Source: Affinibrenneria salicis (lineage in GTDB: Bacteria; Pseudomonadota; Gammaproteobacteria; Enterobacterales; Enterobacteriaceae). Taken from it: a DNA stretch of 7,111 nucleotides. How positions within the stretch are numbered: position 1 is the stretch's first letter; the number at the start of each line of letters is the position of its first letter. The stretch is from contig NZ_VYKJ01000033.1 in NCBI RefSeq assembly GCF_008710095.1, positions 1 through 7,111 of the forward strand, given 5' to 3'. Under the pieces are notes generated by a model that made no database searches, had not been told where the DNA came from, and worked only from the letters and a program-made list of their open reading frames with translations. The translations under genes and the position numbers were made by a program. Below, piece after piece: positions 1-5,901 of the stretch.

Positions 1-39
1 CTTTACCGAAAGGGCCAGAGGCAAAAGGCTATTTCCCTG

Positions 40-57
40 AACAGGAAATCCTGTTTT
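40..57. terminator. short inverted repeat followed by T run, possible terminator or operator
   Basis: AACAGG (40-45) pairs with CCTGTT (50-55) around a 4-nt AAAT loop, and the right arm runs into TTTT. It could end an upstream transcript entering from the left or be a protein-binding palindrome ahead of parA. A related pair, TTCCTG/CAGGAA, lies just after parA (829-848), so a shared operator is an alternative. The stem is short, so the call is weak. Confidence 0.3.
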
Positions 58-191
58 CATGCATTCAGTCTTTAATAAAACATGCTGGATCTGTTTTTAA
101 TTAATTACCGACCAATTAGCAATTTTCCGTCAGAGTTTCTCCTGCATTCATTCTTTTGGCTTTTCAGTATTTCATGAATTCAGGAGATCCT

Positions 192-824
192 ATGATCATC
201 AGTTTTATCAGTCAGAAAGGCGGCGTCAGCCGTTCAACGCTCGCCCGCGCCACTGCCGTTGAACTCATTCACTCAGGCAAAAAAGTACATCTCGCAGACC
301 TGGACAGCCGGCAACAAACGTCCGCCAAATGGGCGGAACGCCGCGATAACGCCGGTATTTCTCCCGCGGTGGAAACCGGCGTTTATCGCCGACACGATGT
401 GGCGCTAAAAGTCGCAAACAGTTATCAGTGCCTTATCATCGATACCCGTCCGTTTGTCGATATCTCTTCTCTCGATATCGCCCGTCAGTCAAACCTCGTC
501 GTGATCGCTACCGGCACCTCACTGGATGATCTGGAACCCTCACTGCTGTTGGGCCATGAACTGGTGCATAGAGGTATCCCCCACAACCGGTTGTTCTATG
601 TGGTCAGCAAAGCGCCCAGCCAGGCCGAAGGCCGTTCCGCCTGTCAGACCATCACCGCCTGGCAGTTTGCCTGCGCGCACACGTTCCTCACGTTTAAACC
701 GGGTTACAGCATTGCACTGGATGCAGGGCTTTCCATCACGGAAACGCCGTGGAAAACGCTGAACCAGCGCGCCAAAAACGTGATCCACGAAATTTGCGGT
801 CGCGCGGCCCGTCCCCTGCCTTGA
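192..824 (+). CDS. parA: ParA/Soj-family partition-type ATPase of an ICE or genomic island
   Basis: A 210-residue ParA/MinD-type P-loop ATPase. In this family ATP-driven dimers position DNA or protein cargo; beside relaxase genes they may aid ICE maintenance or relaxosome placement (as VirC1 does). The ATG at 192 is chosen because AGGAG at 182-186 precedes it by 5 nt; the frame is open back to a TTG at 156, but that has no good ribosome site. Visible motifs are the deviant Walker A box SQKGGVSRSTLA (residues 7-18), the switch/A' segment LADLDSRQQTS (34-44, Asp38) and a Walker B-like LIIDTRP (81-87, Asp84). The second Walker A lysine, normally KGGxxK[ST], is Arg14 here, which may weaken ATP hydrolysis. 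The RHH-like gene starts 80 bp downstream and the relaxase gene follows, so the three probably form one operon. The family is certain; the exact role is inferred. Confidence 0.9.
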   Translation: MIISFISQKGGVSRSTLARATAVELIHSGKKVHLADLDSRQQTSAKWAERRDNAGISPAVETGVYRRHDVALKVANSYQCLIIDTRPFVDISSLDIARQSNLVVIATGTSLDDLEPSLLLGHELVHRGIPHNRLFYVVSKAPSQAEGRSACQTITAWQFACAHTFLTFKPGYSIALDAGLSITETPWKTLNQRAKNVIHEICGRAARPLP

Positions 825-828
825 TCTC

Positions 829-848
829 TTCCTGCCTGAAAACAGGAA
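829..848. repeat. inverted repeat TTCCTG/CAGGAA between parA and the RHH gene
   Basis: TTCCTG (829-834) and CAGGAA (843-848) are perfect complements with an 8-nt spacer that itself carries CCTG. The pair resembles the ACAGGAAA/CCTGTTTTC element at 40-57 upstream of parA. No T run follows, so a terminator is unlikely; an operator or transcript hairpin is possible. Confidence 0.35.
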
Positions 849-904
849 AGAAGAAAAATCGGCATTCATGATTTCAGGCTCTTTCGGCATTCAGGACTTC
901 CGAT

Positions 905-1120
905 ATGGCAAAAAAATCCGTACTCAAGTTGACGCCTCTGACTCCCCGTCCATTGGAGGTAACGAACACCGAGCACCCGACCGGTAGCACCAAACCCATT
1001 CAGATCCGCATAGATCCCCTGATGCACCGGGAAATAAAGGCCTTTGCCGCCGAGCAGGGAAAAACCATCACGGCATTTTTACTGGAGTGCTACCAGTTTT
1101 ACCGCCAGATGAACAAATAA
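905..1120 (+). CDS. small ribbon-helix-helix-like protein, probable ParA partner / DNA-binding accessory protein
   Basis: A 71-residue basic protein. A disordered, Pro/Thr-rich N-terminus (about 1-30) precedes PIQIRIDPLMHREIKAFAAEQGKTITAFLLECYQFY (split: strand 31-37, helix 38-50, turn at G52, helix 54-66). This strand-helix-helix layout, with alternating polar residues Gln33/Arg35 on the strand, is that of RHH DNA-binding proteins, which dimerise to bind short direct or inverted repeats. Such proteins often serve as the ParB-like partner of a ParA, or as a relaxosome accessory factor. AGGA at 893-896 lies 8 nt before the ATG. It sits between parA and the relaxase gene, 20 bp ahead of the latter. 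The GCATTCA heptamers nearby are candidate binding sites. RHH membership is read by eye; the partner role is inference from position. Confidence 0.7.
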   Translation: MAKKSVLKLTPLTPRPLEVTNTEHPTGSTKPIQIRIDPLMHREIKAFAAEQGKTITAFLLECYQFYRQMNK

Positions 1121-1140
1121 CGTTATGGCAGGTTATCATC

Positions 1141-2976
1141 ATGAAAACCGGCATTCATGCAAAACTGAAATGGCTCACCGGCAAAAAGCCAATCCCTGAA
1201 CCGGCAACAGCCTCTTTGTATCAGGAAAACACGCCCGGCTGGTTATATCCGCAGAAAGCAGAAGCGCTGCTCGTCACTCCGTTGCGCCGACAACTGATGA
1301 AAATCATCTGGCAGAGAACATCGCTACCCGTCGCATTATTTAAGGAACTGTATCAAAGCCCGGTTGCACGTTTTGCCGAGCTGGTACAACAGTTTCCGGC
1401 CTCCGAATATCATCATCACTCGCATCCGGGAGGGTTGCTGGATCACACGCTGGAGGTCATGGCATTTGCGGCAAAGCTGCGCCAGCGCCATCTCCTTCCC
1501 GTTGGCGCGGCGCCGGAAGATCAGGCCCGAGAAGCCGAAGCCTGGACAGCGGGGATACTTTATGCCGCTCTGCTGCATGATATCGGGAAAATAGTGACGG
1601 ATATTGAAGTCATGACCGACGATAACCAGCGCTGGTTGCCGTGGATGGGGCCGCTGGCACAACCCTATCGCCTGAGATACCAAAAAAACCGCGATCACCG
1701 GCTCCACCCGGCGATCGGAAGCCTGCTGGCCCTACAGATCCTGCCGGTTTCGGCGCTCAACTGGCTGGCGCAGTACCGGGAACTCAACGAATCCTTCCTG
1801 TATTGTATCAGCGGCCATTATGACAACGCGGGTGTACTGGGGGAACTGGTACAGGAGGCGGATCGCGCTTCGGTAGCACAGTTTATGGGGGCCAATGCCA
1901 GTCAGGCACTGACCCGCCCGCCATCCTCGCTGCCTGAACAGATCCTGACGGCCCTGCGGGAACTGGTGAGAGCGGAATTCAAGCTAAGTAACCCAAGTTC
2001 AGGCTCCGATGGCTGGCTAACAGACGACGCCCTTTGGCTTATCAGCAAAACCACCGCCGACAGAGCGCGGGCATGGCTGCTGCAACAGGGCGTAACCAGC
2101 ATACCTGAAAGCAATGTCCGGCTATTTGATGAAATGCAGGCGCATGGGCTGATTGTTCCCACGCAGGAAGGTAAGGCGGTCTGGTCATGTATCGTCACCG
2201 CTGATAGCGGCTGGACGCCGGGCCGCCCACTAACATTGTTGCGCCTGGCACCATCCCGAATCTGGCCGAACGCAGAAGAACGGCCCACGCCGTTTGCCGG
2301 AAAAGTGATACCAGGCAGTACGGCGACCACTTCCACTGAAAGAGGAGACGCTGACAGCCATACCGCACCCAACATTGCCACACCTGAAAACGAACTCAGT
2401 GAGTTGGCTTTTTCTCTGTTTGCATCACCGGAACAGGAAACGGATAAACACATCCAGCCCGAATCGACTGATACAGTGGATGAATTACCGAAAGTTCAGT
2501 CCGGACAGGCAGAAGCAGAGACAGACGGCAGGGAAAACGTCAGTCTGCAACCAGAGACGCCACGTCCCGTTGCCGTACCGGAAGCCGCTCAGGTTACGGA
2601 TACCGGTTTTATCAACTGGCTCAGGGAAGGCATACGAACCCATAAAATTGCGGTAAACGACACACAGGCAAGGGTCCATATGGTCGAAGGCAAAGCGTTT
2701 CTGGTCTCGCCGGAGCTTTTTAAGCTGTATGTCAGAACCACTACCGGCGCCACCGGCGATGAATGGAAGCAGGTGCAGAAAACCTTCCAGAAACTGAAAC
2801 TCCATCAGCGCGGCAACGATGGTATCAACATTTTCGTTTGCGAAGTGAAAGGTCCGCGTAAAACGCGCCGGGTTAAGGGGTATCTGCTGGACAGACCGCA
2901 AGACATCTTTGATAACGCGATACCGGAGGATAATCCTTATTTGTCAGTTGTTCCGACCATTCAAAGTAGTGAATGA
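1141..2976 (+). CDS. traI: MobH-family conjugative relaxase (TraI_2 / TraI_2_C)
   Basis: A 611-residue relaxase of the MobH class, which nicks the ICE at its origin of transfer and leads the strand into the recipient. The N-terminal domain carries the family signature HHHSHPGGLLDHT (residues 91-103), then LLHDIGK (144-150, the HD pair His146-Asp147), HRLHPAIG (186-193), SGHYD (224-228) and EADRAS (239-244, Asp241). Together these are the metal-binding residues of an HD-hydrolase fold. A low-complexity Glu/Pro/Thr linker (about 395-485) leads to a TraI_2_C-like domain (about 489-600, beginning FINWLREGI and including FLVSPELFK). Length and two-domain order match intact family members of PAPI-1/clc-like ICEs. 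ATG 1141 is preferred over the upstream ATG at 1087, which overlaps the RHH gene; AGG at 1130-1132 precedes 1141 by 8 nt. No frameshift or missing motif is seen, so it is probably functional. Confidence 0.92.
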   Translation: MKTGIHAKLKWLTGKKPIPEPATASLYQENTPGWLYPQKAEALLVTPLRRQLMKIIWQRTSLPVALFKELYQSPVARFAELVQQFPASEYHHHSHPGGLLDHTLEVMAFAAKLRQRHLLPVGAAPEDQAREAEAWTAGILYAALLHDIGKIVTDIEVMTDDNQRWLPWMGPLAQPYRLRYQKNRDHRLHPAIGSLLALQILPVSALNWLAQYRELNESFLYCISGHYDNAGVLGELVQEADRASVAQFMGANASQALTRPPSSLPEQILTALRELVRAEFKLSNPSSGSDGWLTDDALWLISKTTADRARAWLLQQGVTSIPESNVRLFDEMQAHGLIVPTQEGKAVWSCIVTADSGWTPGRPLTLLRLAPSRIWPNAEERPTPFAGKVIPGSTATTSTERGDADSHTAPNIATPENELSELAFSLFASPEQETDKHIQPESTDTVDELPKVQSGQAEAETDGRENVSLQPETPRPVAVPEAAQVTDTGFINWLREGIRTHKIAVNDTQARVHMVEGKAFLVSPELFKLYVRTTTGATGDEWKQVQKTFQKLKLHQRGNDGINIFVCEVKGPRKTRRVKGYLLDRPQDIFDNAIPEDNPYLSVVPTIQSSE

Positions 2977-3050
2977 TTTTAATCATGAGACGCTATTATC
3001 AGGCAGTCTGGTATGTATGAAAGGAGCGGCATTGCCAGTTAAAATCATTC
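2971..3050. repeat. perfect 12-bp inverted repeat spanning the end of traI
   Basis: GAATGATTTTAA (2971-2982) is exactly repeated in reverse complement as TTAAAATCATTC (3039-3050), with a 56-bp spacer. The left arm includes the traI stop codon. The spacer also holds a small GGC-ATT-GCC palindrome (3028-3036). Possible roles are an attachment or transfer-origin element, a long-loop terminator, or scars of an insertion. Confidence 0.6.
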
Positions 3051-3083
3051 CCCCATGTATCTATAAGCGGAGTAATAACTAAA

Positions 3084-3305
3084 ATGAGAAAAATCAACGT
3101 TCAAGGCACGACCGTCAACATACTGGATGATGACGATATGCTGACTAACTGCGCGATAGGCTCCTATGCCATCATTGAAGATTCAGGCTATTACGTTGCC
3201 GTGCGTATTGAAGAGAAAAATGCGCCAGCAATTCACACTGACCCTTTTGCCTCTCTGGAAGAGGCGCTGGACGAGATTGCAGCTCAATGCGAGTCGTTAT
3301 CATGA
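3084..3305 (+). CDS. hypothetical small acidic protein (73 aa)
   Basis: I do not recognise this protein. It is short and acidic, with an Asp run (DDDD at residues 15-18), a central hydrophobic stretch suggesting beta strands (AIGSYAIIEDSGYYVAVRIEE, split around residues 24-44) and a C-terminal SLEEALDEIAAQ helix (57-68). There is no signal peptide or membrane segment. GGAG at 3069-3072 is 11 nt before the ATG, an acceptable ribosome site. It follows traI by about 107 bp on the same strand, separated by the 12-bp inverted repeat, so it may have its own promoter. Codon use is like that of the relaxase gene, which suggests it belongs to the same element. That it is a real gene is fairly likely; its function is unknown. 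Confidence 0.65.
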   Translation: MRKINVQGTTVNILDDDDMLTNCAIGSYAIIEDSGYYVAVRIEEKNAPAIHTDPFASLEEALDEIAAQCESLS

Positions 3306-3459
3306 ATTTCATCAGCAAACCAAATGCCGCCACACAATCGTTTAATTTGTACTGTACCCTTGCAACACTTAATCCAATCAGGACTGACGGATAGTTCAGT
3401 GCCAGCGGACAGCTGTATGTCCGAACGATTACTATCTCGCGTTTAGCTAACTACTGAGG
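3306..3459. other. 154-bp intergenic region with a hairpin and a GTTTAGCTAAC palindrome
   Basis: No gene is seen here. CGGACA (3406-3411) pairs with TGTCCG (3418-3423) around a 6-nt loop. GTTTAGCTAAC (3441-3451) contains an integron core-like heptamer in both directions (GTTTAGC on +, GTTAGCT on -). This could be one end of the cassette segment, but the expected paired arms of an attC are not convincing. No clear sigma-70 promoter was found. Confidence 0.3.
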
Positions 3460-4137
3460 ATGGATTCAAATGTCACTAACACACCTGAATTGACGGCCAT
3501 TATTGCGATCGCCGGCGTCGCAGCCCAGTTATTGATTGCTTATCTGGCTCGACGACAGATTGCGAGGCAACTTGATCTCCAGCACTTGGTCTCACATCGC
3601 ACAACGGCGTCTTTCGTTGCTGACAAACGCCAGAAGTGGATTGATGAACTGCGCACAGACATGGCCTTCCACCTAGCCTTGTCACAGGAGATCGTCTGGA
3701 AGTGGGATTATATGCGCCAACGCGCGGAACTACGCATTCAGGAGGAAGCTGTAGATGCAGTTGGGAAAGTTGACCCGGCGAAGGCCGGGAAGATTTTACA
3801 GGAAGCTGCCGATGCGTTCTCACCGGAGAACGGTGCGCGTGACCGCGAGCATCAGGAACGACACACCCGAATTATGTTCCGGCTCAATCCACAGGAGGAC
3901 TTGCACATTGAGCTCCGGCAGTGCCTCGAGTTCATCCGAGCCGCACTGAGCAAGACCCAAGGCGCGAAGACACCAGCCGAAGCCAAGATGCTGCTTGAAG
4001 AAACGACTCTCCTGATTGGCAAAGCGCAAGAACACACTGAAACCATCTTGAAGGCCGAGTGGCAGCGCGTAAAACAGGAAGTTGCTTACCCTGAAGTTTT
4101 GATGTCTGCGATACCCAATCCTGACCTGAGGAAGTAG
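3460..4137 (+). CDS. hypothetical single-pass inner-membrane protein with helical cytoplasmic domain
   Basis: A 225-residue protein of unknown function. Residues about 11-29 (LTAIIAIAGVAAQLLIAYLA) form one hydrophobic helix followed by RRQ, so the positive-inside rule puts the C-terminal part in the cytoplasm. The rest is highly charged and mostly helical, with a KRQKWIDELR motif (about 56-65) that recurs in small membrane-anchored accessory proteins of islands, and a likely coiled coil (about 155-205). No catalytic motif is visible. GAGG touches the ATG directly (3456-3459), which is a poor spacing; no better in-frame start was found, so the start is uncertain. The gene converges with the - strand Abi_C-like gene, their stops only 14 bp apart, with no terminator between them. 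Its relation to the cassette genes is unclear. Cargo of defence or envelope type is possible but unproven. Confidence 0.7.
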   Translation: MDSNVTNTPELTAIIAIAGVAAQLLIAYLARRQIARQLDLQHLVSHRTTASFVADKRQKWIDELRTDMAFHLALSQEIVWKWDYMRQRAELRIQEEAVDAVGKVDPAKAGKILQEAADAFSPENGARDREHQERHTRIMFRLNPQEDLHIELRQCLEFIRAALSKTQGAKTPAEAKMLLEETTLLIGKAQEHTETILKAEWQRVKQEVAYPEVLMSAIPNPDLRK

Positions 4138-4154
4138 CAGAAGGGGCGTGTCTA
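4138..4154 (-). other. possible truncated attC remnant after the Abi_C-like gene
   Basis: Read on the - strand, the stop of the Abi_C-like gene runs into TAGACACGCCCCTTC. This resembles the left half of the attC after the 4929-5483 gene (TAACCACGCCTTCAAGCGG), including the stop codon at its start. The other half is absent: the convergent membrane-protein gene begins at once. This could be a broken attC marking a deletion or fusion junction. The similarity is short and may be chance. Confidence 0.3.
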
Positions 4155-4859
4155 CGTACCTGATGCACTATGCTTCAGCTTCTGTGTGATATAGACGATA
4201 GATGTGGCAGCAAACTCTAGAAAAAACTCGGCTTCGGCCTTTGTAAGGCCTGATGCAACGGTGCCGCCATGCCGGACAAATGCCTTATTGCTTGTGGCGC
4301 CGTAAGCCTGACTTACTAGTCGCTCAATATCTGGGTCGAGATTTGCCTGCTTGATAATCTTGCCTAACGTTCCGTTCGGCTCGTTGAGCAGCGCCATGAG
4401 ACATGACTCGACGGCACTGATGGATTCCTTGATCGAATTTTCGAAGTCTGGCGTTGCAGAGTAAATAAAGTTCTTAGCCTTTAGCCACTGAGCACGAATC
4501 GGGTTCAGTTCATCGGCCAGAGCATCGTTTGCCTTTCCCCAATTCTTGGAAGATGATGCATGGCGTTGTATTCTCTTGAAGTCTAGCAACACATCTGCGT
4601 ACAGATCTTCCACATAGGCACGACGGAGTGCATACGTATTCATCTCCTGAGATTTGCAGAAGGCATAGAAGGCTTCCAGCGATTTATGCGGATTTGGGTT
4701 TGCGTATTTCTCGTCTTCAAGTTCAAATGTTACCTCAGCATATTGATCGCGATAGGCATGAGGTTGATCAGATGTACGTCCATCCGTTGCGTATGCGATC
4801 ATGAGCGCCTGAAGCTGCGTCACCTTCGCACCGAGCTCTATTGCCTTTTTGCTGTCCAC
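4152..4859 (-). CDS. Abi_C/HEPN-like protein, putative abortive-infection cargo gene
   Basis: A helical protein of 235-236 residues. AGGAG is 5 nt from a TTG at 4862 and 8 nt from a GTG at 4859; I take the GTG. The C-terminal part (about 140-228) has the pattern of the Abi_C domain: a helix with AVESCL (150-155), TLGKIIKQ (165-172), then SNKAFVRHGG (191-200) and an EAEFFLEFAATSIVYI helix (210-225). The Arg-His pair (R197-H198) before GG is the family's most conserved spot and recalls HEPN-type ribonuclease motifs, though the full RxxxxH form is not evident. The N-terminal half is unrecognised. Abi_C proteins are linked to phage-abortive infection, acting in the cytoplasm, but many are untested. 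It is the last gene of the apparent cassette array, entered from an attC-like site at its 5' side. Confidence 0.65.
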   Translation of the reverse strand: MDSKKAIELGAKVTQLQALMIAYATDGRTSDQPHAYRDQYAEVTFELEDEKYANPNPHKSLEAFYAFCKSQEMNTYALRRAYVEDLYADVLLDFKRIQRHASSSKNWGKANDALADELNPIRAQWLKAKNFIYSATPDFENSIKESISAVESCLMALLNEPNGTLGKIIKQANLDPDIERLVSQAYGATSNKAFVRHGGTVASGLTKAEAEFFLEFAATSIVYITQKLKHSASGT

Positions 4860-4873
4860 CAAGTGTACTCCTG

Positions 4874-4934
4874 ACTATAATGTTTGACCTAATCGGTCTG
4901 CCGTAAGTTGGTCCGCTTGAAGGCGTGGTTAGCT
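4874..4934 (-). other. attC-like recombination site following the 4929-5483 gene
   Basis: On the - strand the inverse core AGCTAAC (4934-4928) contains the TAA stop of the upstream gene, a usual integron-cassette arrangement. It is followed by ACGCCTTCAAGCGGACC, typical of attC left arms, and by a right side CCGATTAGGTCAAAC whose complement (TAATCGGTC) imperfectly matches CAAGCGGAC. The final core is degenerate: GTCAAAC (4888-4882) or a weaker heptamer nearer 4874. Length about 60 nt fits short attC sites. Confidence 0.55.
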
Positions 4935-5483
4935 ATCATTCGCACAAAGTAGATATGGCGTGACCACAAATGTGCGAATATCTGGCAACGGGTACAGTAT
5001 CTTGCATAGCATGCGTACGGGAATCTGAATCCAGCGCTGCAATGCGGGAGAGATTATCTCTAACGCCTCGATGTTGGCCAAAAAGTACTCATTTTTGGGA
5101 AGCAATGTGTAGCGATAGTCGTCGTTTTTAACCTCAAAGAATATATTCAGAGCATTTTCTGAGTTCTTGTTTTCGCCCCATTGCCCAATGGTCAACTTGC
5201 CTTTGACCCAAACATTGATGGGTTTTTGTCCTGGTTCAAGATTTGGATCGTGTGTGGCATAGTCCTCAAGTGACGACTTGACTACCTTTAGCATGGCTTG
5301 AGTTGAAGTGGTAAATTGTCTAGTAACTTGACTATGAAGACCCGATTTCAGGAACGAAATTCCCGCTTGGGCATCCATGCCCTCGTTCTTTGAAATGATA
5401 GTCTTTGGTGCTACGCCGGTGGCCTCTTCGTTCTTATCTGCCAGAAAATCGAGGTCAAGATAAAGCAAATCTTCGTATGTCAC
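4929..5483 (-). CDS. hypothetical cassette-borne protein, possibly DUF6414-like
   Basis: A 184-residue protein with a GTG start at 5483, preceded by AGGAG with 4-5 nt spacing; no ATG fits as well. Its opening, YEDLLYLDLDFLADKNEEATG (split across residues 3-23), resembles the YLD...L...G start of DUF6414-type proteins, a family of unknown function. This is a visual resemblance only. The middle is Ser/Thr-rich with helices (about 45-75), and residues 88-130 look like beta strands (VWVKGKLTIGQW, ALNIFFEVKN). The C-terminus is hydrophobic (WIQIPVRMLCKILYPL, about 150-166) but too broken by charge to be a clear membrane helix. GC content is visibly lower than in the conjugation genes, a sign of separate origin. 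The gene lies between two attC-like sites, and its stop codon is inside the downstream one, so it is probably one gene cassette. The function is unknown. Confidence 0.65.
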   Translation of the reverse strand: MTYEDLLYLDLDFLADKNEEATGVAPKTIISKNEGMDAQAGISFLKSGLHSQVTRQFTTSTQAMLKVVKSSLEDYATHDPNLEPGQKPINVWVKGKLTIGQWGENKNSENALNIFFEVKNDDYRYTLLPKNEYFLANIEALEIISPALQRWIQIPVRMLCKILYPLPDIRTFVVTPYLLCANDS

Positions 5484-5500
5484 ACGAGGCTCCTGCTGAA

Positions 5501-5561
5501 GGCTAACGAATTAAGTTAGGCCGCGCCGCGAAGCGGCGTCGTCTTGAGTGAATTTTTGGAC
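5501..5561 (-). other. attC recombination site of the aadA type
   Basis: On the - strand: GTCCAAA (inverse core, 5561-5555), AATTCACTCAAG, then a GC-rich hairpin (CGCCGC 5524-5529 and GCGGCG 5533-5538 around GAA), GGCCTAACTTAATTC and the core GTTAGCC (5507-5501). The order and most bases match, from memory, the attC of aadA cassettes (GTCTAAC...TTCAAGCC...GACGCCGCTTCGCGGCG...TTAA...GTTAGAT). The preceding gene stops 2 bp before it, the next starts 17 bp after it, and the length is 61 bp as in that group. The inverse core ends AAA instead of AAC. Confidence 0.8.
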
Positions 5562-5901
5562 ATTCAGATCCTATTACCAGTGTACTGAATCTGCCCGATG
5601 CTTTGCACATTGAAGAATAAGTAAAACCTTTCTTTGTACTCCGAGATTTCAACTTTCAGGAAATTCTGCTTAGCCTTTTCAAGTGAAGCCTCAATATAAT
5701 CTCTTGCTACGTTGATGTCAGGGATGCGCTCATCAGCTCGAATGTCGTACTTGTAGGCATCTTCATTGGTATGAATTACATTGATAAACTCATCTGTGTG
5801 TTCGCTTTTGACGCTCTTGGCCTCAGCGCTGAAATATGTAATTGAGTGTCCGTTAACGTTGAGCTTCTTTTTTTTGGCATGCCAATTCTCCATATGGCTA
5901 A
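5507..5901 (-). mobile_element. integron gene cassette, about 395 bp
   Basis: The segment between two identical GTTAGCC cores in the same - strand orientation (5902-5896 and 5507-5501) holds one gene and its attC, exactly the structure of an excisable cassette with cuts at G/TT. The size is typical of small cassettes. No integrase is visible in the window to move it. Confidence 0.65.
5564..5893 (-). CDS. hypothetical small cassette-borne protein (109 aa)
   Basis: I do not recognise this protein. It is charged and soluble-looking: a Lys-rich start (HAKKKKLNVNG, residues 5-15), a likely strand SITYFSAEA (17-25), an acidic middle and a helix (about 60-78, VARDYIEASLEKAKQNF) followed by strands (KVEISEYKERFYLFFNVQ, about 79-96). 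This alternation suggests a small alpha/beta fold. The ATG at 5893 is only two bases after the upstream GTTAGCC core, so the gene has no own Shine-Dalgarno site in the cassette; such leaderless-like starts are known for integron cassettes. Its TGA ends 2 bp before the downstream attC inverse core. GC content is low (about 40%). The compact fit between two recombination sites supports a real gene, although the sequence suggests no function. Confidence 0.6.
   Translation of the reverse strand: MENWHAKKKKLNVNGHSITYFSAEAKSVKSEHTDEFINVIHTNEDAYKYDIRADERIPDINVARDYIEASLEKAKQNFLKVEISEYKERFYLFFNVQSIGQIQYTGNRI

Larger units (their letters stand above)
61..1157 (+). repeat. five direct GCATTCA heptamers around parA and the RHH gene
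   Basis: GCATTCA occurs at 61-67, 144-150, 862-868, 887-893 and 1151-1157, always on the + strand. Three of the copies are GGCATTCA (861, 886, 1150). Four lie in the non-coding gaps flanking parA, and one lies just inside the relaxase gene. Only one further copy (3734-3740) was noticed elsewhere in the window. Clustered direct heptamers beside a ParA/RHH pair fit centromere-like or autoregulatory binding sites, but this is inference. Confidence 0.45.

Noticed and set aside
156..191. Upstream TTG start for the ParA gene
   Set aside because: It has no ribosome site, while the ATG at 192 has AGGAG 5 nt upstream and begins at the usual ParA strand (MIISFISQKGG).
540..890. Antisense ORF across the end of the ParA gene
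   Set aside because: It is a shadow frame of the ParA gene with Arg/Gly-rich filler and no motif.
1087..1140. Upstream ATG start for the relaxase
   Set aside because: It overlaps the RHH gene by 34 bp and adds 18 unrelated residues; the ATG at 1141 begins the usual N-terminus and has an AGG at good distance.
1902..2453. Long open frame on the - strand inside the relaxase gene
   Set aside because: It is antisense to a well-supported gene, with low-complexity Ser/Arg-rich content and no recognisable motif.
3017..3082. 21-codon ORF ending 1 bp before the 73-residue gene, possible leader peptide
   Set aside because: It has no clear ribosome site and no repeated codons or attenuator hairpin, and it overlaps the inverted repeat arm.
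3500..4168. Several - strand ORFs opposite the membrane-protein gene
   Set aside because: They are composition shadows (Ser/Arg/Cys-rich) of the + strand gene, which has a clear membrane helix and coherent helical content.
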